From JBJXFY01 sp046155815 (GTDB taxonomy: Bacteria > Verrucomicrobiota > Verrucomicrobiia > Limisphaerales > CAIMTB01), in NCBI GenBank assembly GCA_046155815.1, contig JBJXFY010000332.1, positions 1-11,902 of the forward strand: a stretch of 11,902 nt of DNA, written 5' to 3'. A program made the translations under genes and the position numbers. Shown here piece after piece: positions 6,709 to 11,902 of the stretch. The stretch's first letter is position 1. The number at the start of each line of letters is the position of its first letter. A model generated the notes under the pieces. That model made no database searches and was not told the origin of the DNA. It was given only the letters and a program-made list of their open reading frames with translations.

Positions 6709-7421
6709 TACCACAGGCCCAGCGCCTCAAGCTGCCGCGTCACCGCCGGGGCCCAGCCGCGGTTGGCCGCCGGGCTGGCCGGGCTGGGATGGAGGATCTG
6801 GCCGACGCGGGGCGAGGCGGCCCCATCGAGGAGCCGGTTCGCGCGTTCCGCCGCGAAGCCGCCCACGCCGATGACCCACGCCGGCCGGAGCGCTCGCAGC
6901 GCGGCGGCGAGGTGGGCGTCGCACGCGGCGGCCAGCGGCGCGAACTGGGCGGCGGGCAGCTTGTCCGGCGTGACGTTCGCGCCGGACTCCGCGAGGAAGG
7001 CGAGCGGGCACCAGTTCAGCACAAAGTGATCGCGGAAGAAGCCGTCCGCCGTGCCGAACCGTTCCGCGAAGAGCCCCCAAAGCCGCCGGCCGCTGACCTC
7101 GGAGCGACGGCACGCGAAGCCCTCGATGGGCCGCTTCGGATGCTGGTCGCGCGGCGGCGACACGGCGTCCGGAAGTCCCAGCCAATCCCGCACCGCGGCC
7201 ACCTCGCCGAACGGCACGCCCGTCTGCGCCATGCCGAACGGGCCGGGGTTCATGCCCACGAACACGGCGAGCTTCGGCGCGGCGCCGAAGCGTCCGGCGT
7301 AGGCCGCGTGGACCTCCCACGCGTAGTCGAGCGGCCGATAGACGTGGGCCGCCGGCGGTCCGAAACGCAGGCGCGCGGTGGCGCGGCGGAGAGTGACGGC
7401 GGCGGCGAGCAGGTCGGACAC
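6708..7421 (-). CDS. SMUG1: SMUG1-type single-strand-selective uracil-DNA glycosylase
   Basis: Taking GTG at 7421 as the start gives 237 residues. The enzyme removes uracil and oxidised pyrimidines from DNA as the first step of base excision repair. The SMUG1 signature 'GMNPGPFGMAQTGVPFGEV' spans 56-74 and includes Asn58, matching the catalytic asparagine of human SMUG1. 'EGFACRRSEVSGRRLWGLF' (100-118) and 'FVLNWCPLAF' (133-142) are further conserved blocks. The C-terminal 'HPSPASPAANRGW' (211-223) supplies His211, the second active-site residue. The frame stays open back to a TTG at 7457, but those twelve extra codons lie in the TTCCAAG repeat and align with nothing in the family, so the GTG at 7421 ('VSDLLAAAVTLRR') is preferred. 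Bacterial SMUG1 is sporadic compared with Ung. Divergent from terC, convergent with the sugar dehydrogenase. Confidence 0.93.
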   Translation of the reverse strand: MSDLLAAAVTLRRATARLRFGPPAAHVYRPLDYAWEVHAAYAGRFGAAPKLAVFVGMNPGPFGMAQTGVPFGEVAAVRDWLGLPDAVSPPRDQHPKRPIEGFACRRSEVSGRRLWGLFAERFGTADGFFRDHFVLNWCPLAFLAESGANVTPDKLPAAQFAPLAAACDAHLAAALRALRPAWVIGVGGFAAERANRLLDGAASPRVGQILHPSPASPAANRGWAPAVTRQLEALGLW

Positions 7422-7437
7422 GGGGAAAAGCTCAGGG

Positions 7438-7458
7438 TTCCAAGTTCCAAGTTCCAAG
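7438..7458. repeat. Three perfect tandem TTCCAAG heptamers
   Basis: TTCCAAG occurs at 7438-7444, 7445-7451 and 7452-7458 without mismatch. It lies between the divergent uracil-DNA glycosylase and terC genes, just upstream of the preferred glycosylase start. Confidence 0.9.
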
Positions 7459-7464
7459 GAAATC

Positions 7465-7560
7465 CCAAGGCTCCCATGCTCAAGTTTGTCCGGACATCCC
7501 GTCGCCTGCCCGGGCCGTCTTGAGCCTTGGTCCCCGGAGCTTGGAACTTGGAGCTTCCGG
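7465..7560. repeat. Nested inverted repeats facing the TTCCAAG array
   Basis: CTTGGAA (7540-7546) and CTTGGAG (7547-7553) are inverted copies of the TTCCAAG heptamers at 7438-7458. Inside them CCAAGGCTC (7465-7473) pairs with GAGCCTTGG (7522-7530). GCTCAAG (7478-7484) is the exact complement of CTTGAGC (7519-7525), overlapping the previous arm. At the centre TGTCCGGACA (7487-7496) is a perfect 10-bp palindrome. Together with the tandem copies this forms a roughly 120-bp imperfectly palindromic element filling most of the 150-bp divergent intergenic region. It could be a dispersed REP-like repeat or a shared regulatory site; there is no sign of transposase. Confidence 0.7.
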
Positions 7561-7571
7561 CCCCGTTCCCC

Positions 7572-8336
7572 ATGATTCCGCCAATGGATTTTTCCTGGCT
7601 CGCGAGTCCCGAAATTTGGATCGCCCTCGTCACTCTCACGGTGCTCGAGGTCGTGCTCGGCATTGATAACCTGATCTTCATCTCGATCCTCAGCGCGAAG
7701 CTGCCCAAGGAGCAGCAGCCCAAGGCCCGCCAGCTCGGCCTGATGGTCGCACTGGTCACCCGGATCCTGCTGCTCTTCTCGCTCGCCTGGGTGGTGAAGC
7801 TCGACAAGCCCTTCTGGCAGGCCGATCTGGCGGGGCTGCAGCTGTCAGTGTCCGGCAAGGATCTCGTGCTGATCCTCGGCGGGCTCTTCCTGCTGGCGAA
7901 GAGCACCTATGAAATCCACGAGAAGCTGGAGGGCGACGACGGCCACTCCTCGGCGCGCGTGGCGCCGACGTTCACCAGCGTCATCGTGCAGATCGCGCTG
8001 CTGGACATCGTGTTCTCGCTCGATTCCGTGATCACGGCCGTAGGCATGGTGAAACAGGTGCCGATCATGGTCGCCGCCGTCGTCATCGCGATGATCGCGA
8101 TGCTGCTGTTCGTGAACCAGATCAGCGCCTTCGTGGACCGGCATCCCACGATCAAGATGCTGGCGCTGGCCTTCCTCATCCTCATTGGGACGATGCTCGT
8201 GGCGGAGGGCTTCCATCAGCACATCCCGAAGGGCTACATCTACTTCGCGATGGCCTTCTCGGTGCTCGTCGAGCTGCTGAACATGAAGATGCGCGCGAAG
8301 GCGAAGCCCGTGCAGCTCCATCAAACCTATCGCTGA
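7572..8336 (+). CDS. TerC family integral membrane protein (YgdQ-like)
   Basis: The frame is open from a TTG at 7527, but that part lies in the inverted repeat; ATG at 7572 or at 7584 ('MDFSWLASPEIW') is the likely start. In numbering from 7584 the protein has 250 residues and about seven hydrophobic segments. TerC-family acidic motifs are 'LEVVLGIDNLIFISIL' (21-36, Glu22 and Asp28) and 'LLDIVFSLDSVITAVGM' (139-155, Asp141 and Asp147). 'GDFV/SAFVDRHPTIKMLAL' near 181-195 and 'HIPKGYIYFAMAFSVLVELLN' around 213-233 closely follow the E. coli YgdQ pattern as I remember it. TerC-family proteins are linked to manganese handling and metalation of exported proteins; the exact role of the YgdQ branch is not settled. 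The short cytosolic loop near 113-125 is charged. It heads a compact plus-strand gene run, with only 2 nt to the next ATG. Confidence 0.92.
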   Translation: MIPPMDFSWLASPEIWIALVTLTVLEVVLGIDNLIFISILSAKLPKEQQPKARQLGLMVALVTRILLLFSLAWVVKLDKPFWQADLAGLQLSVSGKDLVLILGGLFLLAKSTYEIHEKLEGDDGHSSARVAPTFTSVIVQIALLDIVFSLDSVITAVGMVKQVPIMVAAVVIAMIAMLLFVNQISAFVDRHPTIKMLALAFLILIGTMLVAEGFHQHIPKGYIYFAMAFSVLVELLNMKMRAKAKPVQLHQTYR

Positions 8337-8338
8337 CC

Positions 8339-9373
8339 ATGAAGCGCCTGCTCCCGCTGCTCCTGTCCGGACTGCTGGTCCCAGCCGCCGAAACCCCGAA
8401 GGGCGCTCAGCAACTGCTCCGGCTGGCGGCCCCGGCCGTAACCGGCGTCCCCGCCTCGCCGCCTGCGGACGCGCCCATCCGCATCCAGTTCGGCCCGTGG
8501 AACGGCTGGCCACGGGCGGTCACGCTCAGCAACGGCGTGGCCGAAGTGGTCGTCGTGCCCGAAGTCGGGCGCGTGATGCAGTTCCGCCTCCGCGACGAGC
8601 CGGGCGTCTTCTGGGACGATCCTTCCCTGTACGGAAAGTCCCCCGACCCGGCGTCCGCCGAGTGGCTGAACTTCGGCGGGGACAAGACCTGGCCCGCGCC
8701 GCAGGCGGACTGGCCCAAGGTCACGCCCCGCGCGTGGCCGCCGCCGGAGGCGTTCGACGCGATGGCGGTGGAGGCGTCGGTGTTCCGCGACGGCGTGCTG
8801 CTGCGCTCCCCGGTTGACCCACATTACGGCCTCCGCACCGAGCGCCTCGTGCGCCTCGACAGGACGAACGCCGTGATGTCCATCGTCACGACCTACGTGA
8901 AGGAGCAGGGGCCGTCCGCGCGCGTTGGCGTGTGGATCATCACCCAGCTCCGTGACCCCGAGGCCGTGTTCATCCCGCTGCCCCGGCCGTCGGTGAATCC
9001 GGCCGGCTACGTGAAGCAGAGCGACACATTGCCGGCGGACCTCCGGGTCGAGGACGGCCTGATCTCCCTGCGCCGCCATCCGTCCACGGGCACGAAGATC
9101 GGGACGGACGCCGGCACGATGCTGTGGGTGGGGAAGCAGCATGTGCTGCGGATTGATTCCCCGCGCCTGCCCGGCCTCGAGTATCCGGACGAGAACTCCA
9201 GCGCCGAGGTGTACACCAACGGTGACCCGAAGACCTACGTGGAGCTGGAGACCCTCGGCCCGCTCGCCACGCTGAACGTGGGCGACCGCCTCAGCCAGAC
9301 GAACACCTACACGCTGCTGCCGCGCACCCAGCCCACGCCGCGCGCGGAGGCGCGGGCGGTGCTGGGGAGGTGA
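8339..9373 (+). CDS. Secreted DUF4380 domain protein
   Basis: The 344-residue protein starts with a short signal peptide (about 1-17, 'LLPLLLSGLLVPAAE'). From about residue 48 it follows the DUF4380 pattern: 'FGPWNGWPRAVTLSNGVAEV' leads into 'VVVPEVGRVMQFRL' (71-84), then 'FWDDPSLYGK' (91-100) and 'EWLNFGGDKTWPAPQADWP' (108-126). A middle beta-rich region carries 'HYGLRTERLVRL' (162-173) and 'VGVWIITQL' (196-204), with 'YVELETLGP' (300-308) near the end. DUF4380 proteins are thought to share the beta-sandwich of galactose mutarotase-like sugar-binding domains; no enzymatic role is established. The ATG lies 2 nt after the terC stop, so translation is probably coupled and the two genes form one transcript. 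It may bind or process a carbohydrate outside the cytoplasm; this is inference. Confidence 0.85.
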   Translation: MKRLLPLLLSGLLVPAAETPKGAQQLLRLAAPAVTGVPASPPADAPIRIQFGPWNGWPRAVTLSNGVAEVVVVPEVGRVMQFRLRDEPGVFWDDPSLYGKSPDPASAEWLNFGGDKTWPAPQADWPKVTPRAWPPPEAFDAMAVEASVFRDGVLLRSPVDPHYGLRTERLVRLDRTNAVMSIVTTYVKEQGPSARVGVWIITQLRDPEAVFIPLPRPSVNPAGYVKQSDTLPADLRVEDGLISLRRHPSTGTKIGTDAGTMLWVGKQHVLRIDSPRLPGLEYPDENSSAEVYTNGDPKTYVELETLGPLATLNVGDRLSQTNTYTLLPRTQPTPRAEARAVLGR

Positions 9374-9387
9374 GCATGCTGCTCGCC
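9369..9387 (+). terminator. Compact hairpin at the end of the DUF4380 gene
   Basis: Bases 9369-9376 pair with 9380-9387 (8 bp with one G-T wobble, GAGCA/TGCTC core) around a 3-nt loop, overlapping the DUF4380 stop codon and 30 nt before the next ATG. There is no T-run. It may be a weak terminator or attenuate expression between the DUF4380 and EEP genes. Confidence 0.3.
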
Positions 9388-9404
9388 AGCGGCACCTGAA
9401 TTGC

Positions 9405-9408
9405 GGAG
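9405..9408 (+). promoter_or_regulatory. Shine-Dalgarno GGAG of the EEP gene
   Basis: GGAG lies 9 nt before the ATG at 9418 and fixes that start. It is the best-placed ribosome binding site in the window, where most starts lack one, and supports independent translation of this gene within a multi-gene transcript. Confidence 0.6.
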
Positions 9409-9417
9409 AATAAGCCC

Positions 9418-10275
9418 ATGCGCTTGCTCCTCCTGACGGCACTTGCCCTGCTCGTGATGCCGGCTGCTTCCGCCGTCGGGCGCGAACTGGTCGTCATGAC
9501 CTACAACCTCCGCTACGCCAGCGTGCGCCCGCCGAACGCGTGGCCCGACCGCCAGCCGCTCATGCGCGACCTGCTGCGCGAGGTGAACCCGGACGTCATC
9601 GGCACGCAGGAGGGCGTCTTCCCGCAGCTCAAGGACCTCGCCGCGGACCTCCGCGAACACGACTGGATCGGCCTGGGGCGCGACGGCGGCAGTCGCGGCG
9701 AGTTCATGGCCGTCTTCTACCGCCGCGAGCGCCTCGAGCCCGTCGAGTTCGACCACTTCTGGCTGAGCGACACGCCGGACGTGATCGGCTCCAGCACCTG
9801 GGGCAACACCAACCGCCGCATGGTCACCTGGGTGAAGTTCCGCGACCGGCTCACGGACCGCGAATTCCACCTCTGGAACACCCACCTCGACCACGCGCTC
9901 CAGCCCGCGCGCGAAAAGGCCGCCGCGCTCATCCGCCAGCGCGTCGAAGCGCTGAAGACCGACCTGCCCGTGATCCTGCTCGGTGACTTCAACGCCGTGG
10001 CCGGCAAGAACCCGGCGTACACCGCGCTCACCGGCGACGGCTTCTTCCGCGACACCTGGACACTGGCCGGCGAGCGGCGCAACGCGGACTACAACACCTT
10101 CACCGGCTTCGCCCCCGCGAAGCGCGACGGCGAGCGCATCGACTGGATCCTCCTCCGCGGCGCGGCCGACGTGCGCGCCACGGAGGTCAACGTCTTCTCC
10201 CGCGATGGCCAGTATCCGAGCGACCACTTCCCGGTTGTCGCGTGGCTCACCCTGCGCGGGCCGGCGACACCGTGA
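9418..10275 (+). CDS. Secreted endonuclease/exonuclease/phosphatase (EEP) family protein
   Basis: The 285-residue protein has a signal peptide (about 1-21, 'LLLLTALALLVMPAASA'), so it acts outside the cytoplasm. It carries the full set of EEP metal-dependent hydrolase motifs: 'VMTYNLRY' (26-33, Asn30), 'VIGTQEG' (60-66, Glu65), 'LWNTHLDH' (152-159, His156), 'ILLGDFNA' (186-193, Asp190 and Asn192), 'ERIDWIL' (239-245, Asp242) and 'YPSDHFPVVA' (266-275, Asp269 and His270). These position two metal ions for phosphodiester or phosphomonoester cleavage. Substrates in this superfamily range from DNA to sphingomyelin and inositol phosphates; a secreted member of this size could act on extracellular DNA or a phospho-sugar, but the sequence does not decide. 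A proper GGAG lies 9 nt before the start. It sits 44 nt downstream of the DUF4380 gene, likely on the terC transcript. Confidence 0.92.
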   Translation: MRLLLLTALALLVMPAASAVGRELVVMTYNLRYASVRPPNAWPDRQPLMRDLLREVNPDVIGTQEGVFPQLKDLAADLREHDWIGLGRDGGSRGEFMAVFYRRERLEPVEFDHFWLSDTPDVIGSSTWGNTNRRMVTWVKFRDRLTDREFHLWNTHLDHALQPAREKAAALIRQRVEALKTDLPVILLGDFNAVAGKNPAYTALTGDGFFRDTWTLAGERRNADYNTFTGFAPAKRDGERIDWILLRGAADVRATEVNVFSRDGQYPSDHFPVVAWLTLRGPATP

Positions 10276-10334
10276 CCGCGGGCTTGTCCGCCCATCGCCC
10301 CGCCCGCCGCTCCGCCGCACTCCTGGTGGAAACT

Positions 10335-10763
10335 GTGAACGACATCCGCGAAGCCCAAACCGACGAGGACATCCTCCGCTGCTGGCCGCTGTTCCGGCAG
10401 CTCCGGCCGCATCTCGTGGAGGCGGAGTTCCTGCCGCGCGTCCGGCGCCAGCAGGCGGCGCACGGCTACGTGCTGACGCGGCTTGAGGTGGACGGGGCGG
10501 TGGTGAGTGCCGCCGGCTGGCGGGTCATGGAGTTCCTCGCCTGGGGCCGCGTCTTCTACGTGGACGACCTGATCACCGACGAGGCTTCGCGCGGTCGTGG
10601 TCTCGGCGCGGGCGTGATGCAACGGCTGCTCGGCGAGGCGCGGCGGCGTGGATGCGACGAGTTTCACCTCGACTCCGGCCACCAGCGCTTCGCCGCGCAT
10701 GGCGTCTATCACTCGGCCGGCCTGCGCATCACCAGCCACCATTTCTCGCTCGGACTGAAGTGA
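10335..10763 (+). CDS. GNAT family N-acetyltransferase
   Basis: With GTG at 10335 as the start the product has 142 residues, normal for a single GNAT domain. The N-terminal helices read 'IREAQTDEDILRCWPLFRQL'. A central sheet ('YVLTRLEVDGAVVSAAGWRV', 45-64) leads to 'VFYVDDLITDEASRGRGLG' (73-91), where 'RGRGLGAG' (86-93) is the acetyl-CoA pyrophosphate loop. 'CDEFHLDSGHQRFAAHGVYH' (107-126) and 'SAGLRITSHHFSL' (127-139) form the C-terminal motif B region. The acceptor is unknown. The frame is open upstream to a GTG at 10242, but that would overlap the EEP gene and adds no GNAT sequence; GTG at 10326 is another option. GGTGGA (10325-10330) is a plausible ribosome site for 10335. It is too short to be the beta-lysine acetyltransferase AblB as I know that family. 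It follows the EEP gene by 59 nt and is probably the last gene of the run. Confidence 0.88.
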   Translation: MNDIREAQTDEDILRCWPLFRQLRPHLVEAEFLPRVRRQQAAHGYVLTRLEVDGAVVSAAGWRVMEFLAWGRVFYVDDLITDEASRGRGLGAGVMQRLLGEARRRGCDEFHLDSGHQRFAAHGVYHSAGLRITSHHFSLGLK

Positions 10764-10765
10764 CG

Positions 10766-10798
10766 CGTCGGGGCCGGGGCCGGCCTATGTCCCCGACG
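10766..10798. terminator. Bidirectional terminator hairpin between convergent GNAT and pseudopilin genes
   Basis: CGTCGGGG (10766-10773) and CCCCGACG (10791-10798) are exact reverse complements around a 17-nt GC-rich loop containing GGCCGGCC. The left arm begins 2 nt after the GNAT stop; the right arm lies inside the last codons of the pseudopilin. The placement fits a terminator shared by both genes. Neither side has a T-run. Confidence 0.5.
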
Positions 10799-11597
10799 GC
10801 ACGGTGTCCTGCAGGCGCGCGAGGTCGCGGTCGCCGCGCGTGGTGGGCACGCTGACGTCGAAGCCGGTGCCGGCGGCGAGGGCGCGCTGGCGGAGCAGGG
10901 CGTTGCCCTCGGCGATGCGGTGGTCGCGCCAGCGCCAGCCTTCGGCGTGGCCGTCGGCAAAGGAGAGGCTGGCGCCGCGGTTGTGGCGGCTGGCGGGCAG
11001 GTTCCAGAAGACGGGCTGCCCGGTGGAGCGCGGCTCGATGCCGAGGGCGCCGTTCTGGATGCTCCACTCATCCTCGTCGAGGAACAGCGACGCCTGCGCG
11101 GGGCCGGGGTCCACGATGGCGGCGGCCTTGTAGATGGGCCGGGGAATCTTGGAGGGATTCAGGTGCGCGAGGCCTGTGCCCATCGCGTAGCTGCGCGAGC
11201 GGGGCACGCCCGGGTGGCGGTAGACCTTCGCGCGGTCCGAGGGGCAGCGGTAGATGGCCACCGAGCGGTTGTAGGGAAAGAGCGCGCCCTTCTCGATGTT
11301 GCGGGTGTTGAAGTCCGTCTTGGCGTCGCCCTCGATCCAGGCACCCGGCAGGCTGATCTCGCCGGCGGCCTCGTTGGGAACGAGCTTCCCGTCGTTGTCG
11401 TCGGCATACATCGCCCAGCAGAGGGTGAGCTGGCGGAGGTGGTTGACGCAGGCGGCCTGGCGGCCCTTCTCCCGGGCCTTCCCGAGCGCGGGCAGCAGGA
11501 GCGACGCGAGGATCGCGATGATCGCGATCACCACCAGCAGCTCGATGAGGGTGAATCCCGCGCGGCGCGCCCCAGGATGTATGCGGCTCGGTTGCAT
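10785..11597 (-). CDS. Type II secretion-like pseudopilin with H-X9-DG domain
   Basis: From the ATG at 11597 the protein has 270 residues. The leader 'MQPSRIHPGARRAG' is followed by 'FTLIELLVVIAIIAILASLL' (15-34), a class III prepilin site cleaved after Gly14, with Glu19 at mature position +5. The hydrophobic helix anchors it in the inner membrane before assembly. 'AREKGRQAACVNHLRQLTLC' (41-60) is the usual continuation. The C-terminal 'HNRGASLSFADG' (205-216) fits H-X9-DG exactly, the processing-associated signature common in Verrucomicrobiota, Planctomycetota and Lentisphaerota. These bacteria carry dozens of such genes, many isolated, and their function is mostly unknown. The frame runs open to 11888, but the extra 97 codons lack any prepilin feature and overlap the divergent gene, so they are excluded. 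No other secretion genes are nearby. A TTGACC hexamer lies 27 nt upstream of the start, and there is no Shine-Dalgarno sequence. Confidence 0.93.
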   Translation of the reverse strand: MQPSRIHPGARRAGFTLIELLVVIAIIAILASLLLPALGKAREKGRQAACVNHLRQLTLCWAMYADDNDGKLVPNEAAGEISLPGAWIEGDAKTDFNTRNIEKGALFPYNRSVAIYRCPSDRAKVYRHPGVPRSRSYAMGTGLAHLNPSKIPRPIYKAAAIVDPGPAQASLFLDEDEWSIQNGALGIEPRSTGQPVFWNLPASRHNRGASLSFADGHAEGWRWRDHRIAEGNALLRQRALAAGTGFDVSVPTTRGDRDLARLQDTVPSGT

Positions 11598-11624
11598 GGG
11601 CCACGGAATCACGGCCGCGCCGCG

Positions 11625-11630
11625 GGTCAA
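11625..11630 (-). promoter_or_regulatory. Candidate -35 box (TTGACC) of the pseudopilin gene
   Basis: TTGACC on the minus strand (11630-11625) lies 27 nt before the ATG at 11597, the same hexamer as upstream of kamA at nearly the same distance. No good -10 box is visible 16-18 nt downstream. The call depends on the recurrent spacing pattern in the window. Confidence 0.3.
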
Positions 11631-11646
11631 GCGGCACGGCCGGCGT

Positions 11647-11663
11647 GCGGCGGGCTTCGCCGC
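11647..11663. repeat. 6-bp hairpin in the divergent region before the last gene
   Basis: GCGGCG (11647-11652) and CGCCGC (11658-11663) pair around a 5-nt loop, immediately before TTGCCG (11664-11669), the candidate -35 of the gene starting at 11697. It may be an operator or simply GC-rich chance pairing. Confidence 0.2.
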
Positions 11664-11696
11664 TTGCCGCGCAGGCGGCCGGTGCGATGCTCCGGC

Positions 11697-11902
11697 GTGT
11701 CCCGGTTCTGGCGCCGCCTCTTCGGCCTCCTGCTCGCCTTCGTCCTCCTCGTCGTCCTCGCGCTGGTCATCGAGCACTGGCGCGGCCGGCGCATCCTCGC
11801 CGCCACGGTCGCGGAGCTGAAGGCGCGCGGCGCGCTGCCGGTGCCGGAGGAGCTGTTCGCCCCGCCGGGGCCGTCCAACGGCATCCATCTGCTGACCGCC
11901 GC
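11697..11902 (+). CDS. Membrane-anchored protein of unknown function, N-terminal part only
   Basis: An open frame from GTG at 11697 runs off the window end after 68 full codons. It begins 'MSRFWRRLFGLLLAF' with a basic N-terminus and one strong hydrophobic segment (about residues 8-25, rich in Leu and Val). A soluble part follows: 'IEHWRGRRILAATVAELKAR' (25-44), then 'GALPVPEELFAPPGPSNGIH' (45-64). This looks like a signal anchor with an outside-facing domain. The 'W.G...L......L.A.G..' layout is familiar from large uncharacterised PVC membrane proteins, but I cannot name a family. In-frame GTG at 11682 is an alternative start; there is no Shine-Dalgarno sequence. TTGCCG (11664-11669) lies 27 nt before the GTG. 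It is divergent from the pseudopilin with 99 bp between starts. Confidence 0.65.
   Translation, partial: MSRFWRRLFGLLLAFVLLVVLALVIEHWRGRRILAATVAELKARGALPVPEELFAPPGPSNGIHLLTA

Noticed and set aside
7438..7560. CRISPR-like array or insertion sequence ends
   Set aside because: The repeat units are 7 bp in direct tandem without spacers, and no transposase, target duplication or cas gene is present.
8327..9442. Minus-strand open frame (371 codons) opposite the DUF4380 gene
   Set aside because: Arg/Gly/His-rich shadow frame; the plus strand has a signal peptide and the DUF4380 pattern.
10242..10334. Longer GNAT start at GTG 10242
   Set aside because: It overlaps the end of the EEP gene by 34 nt and the added residues do not resemble a GNAT domain.
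10335..10763. GNAT as the beta-lysine acetyltransferase partner of kamA
   Set aside because: It lies about 8.5 kb away in another transcription unit and is a single short GNAT domain, whereas AblB is longer and normally adjacent to kamA (ablA).
11598..11888. N-terminal extension of the pseudopilin frame by 97 codons
   Set aside because: The extension has no prepilin features, the cleavage site needs a short leader, and it overlaps the divergent membrane-protein gene.

Overview
The window is GC-rich (by eye about two thirds G+C), densely coding bacterial chromosome. Its gene mix points to the Verrucomicrobiota, or a close PVC relative. The clearest pointers are a type II pseudopilin carrying both an FTLIELL processing site and the H-X9-DG signature, a secreted protein with a cysteine-free bacterial Ig domain and a 'TYTIQQAPALPGGW' C-terminal module, a DUF4380 protein, a secreted glucose/sorbosone dehydrogenase, a Uma2 protein and a sulfatase fragment. 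Clear Shine-Dalgarno sequences are scarce. I see no rRNA, tRNA, CRISPR array, intact insertion sequence, integrase, phage gene or recognisable defence island.

Layout. 1-1790 (minus): a Uma2-family protein cut by the window edge, preceded by kamA (lysine 2,3-aminomutase); the two are 44 nt apart and probably co-transcribed. 1962-2423 (plus): a small cysteine-phosphatase-like protein, divergent from kamA. 2425-2628 (minus): a 68-codon remnant of a type I sulfatase with an intact CSPSR core but no start, metal-binding N-terminus or C-terminal body. 2698-5205 (plus): an 835-residue secreted protein made of two homologous propeller-like halves around an Ig domain. 5382-6626 (plus): a secreted PQQ-type sugar dehydrogenase. 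6708-7421 (minus): a SMUG1-type uracil-DNA glycosylase. 7438-7560: a small mosaic of direct and inverted repeats between divergent genes. 7572-10763 (plus): a compact run of TerC-family membrane protein, DUF4380 protein, secreted endonuclease/exonuclease/phosphatase (EEP) protein and GNAT acetyltransferase. 10785-11597 (minus): the pseudopilin, convergent with the GNAT gene across an 8-bp perfect hairpin. 11697-end (plus): the start of a membrane-anchored protein of unknown function.

How the genes fit together. Most encode separate functions: lysine/beta-lysine chemistry, DNA repair, metal-related membrane transport and secreted carbohydrate or phosphoester chemistry. The four-gene plus-strand run from terC is the best operon candidate. 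The secreted enzymes and the sulfatase remnant suit a polysaccharide-degrading lifestyle, but that is inference.

I did not find a convincing new multi-gene system. The most useful non-standard signals are the sulfatase fossil, a recurrent TTG(A/C)C hexamer 27-31 nt before the start codon of seven genes (suggesting leaderless or nearly leaderless transcripts), the TTCCAAG repeat mosaic, and the atypical phosphatase loop.
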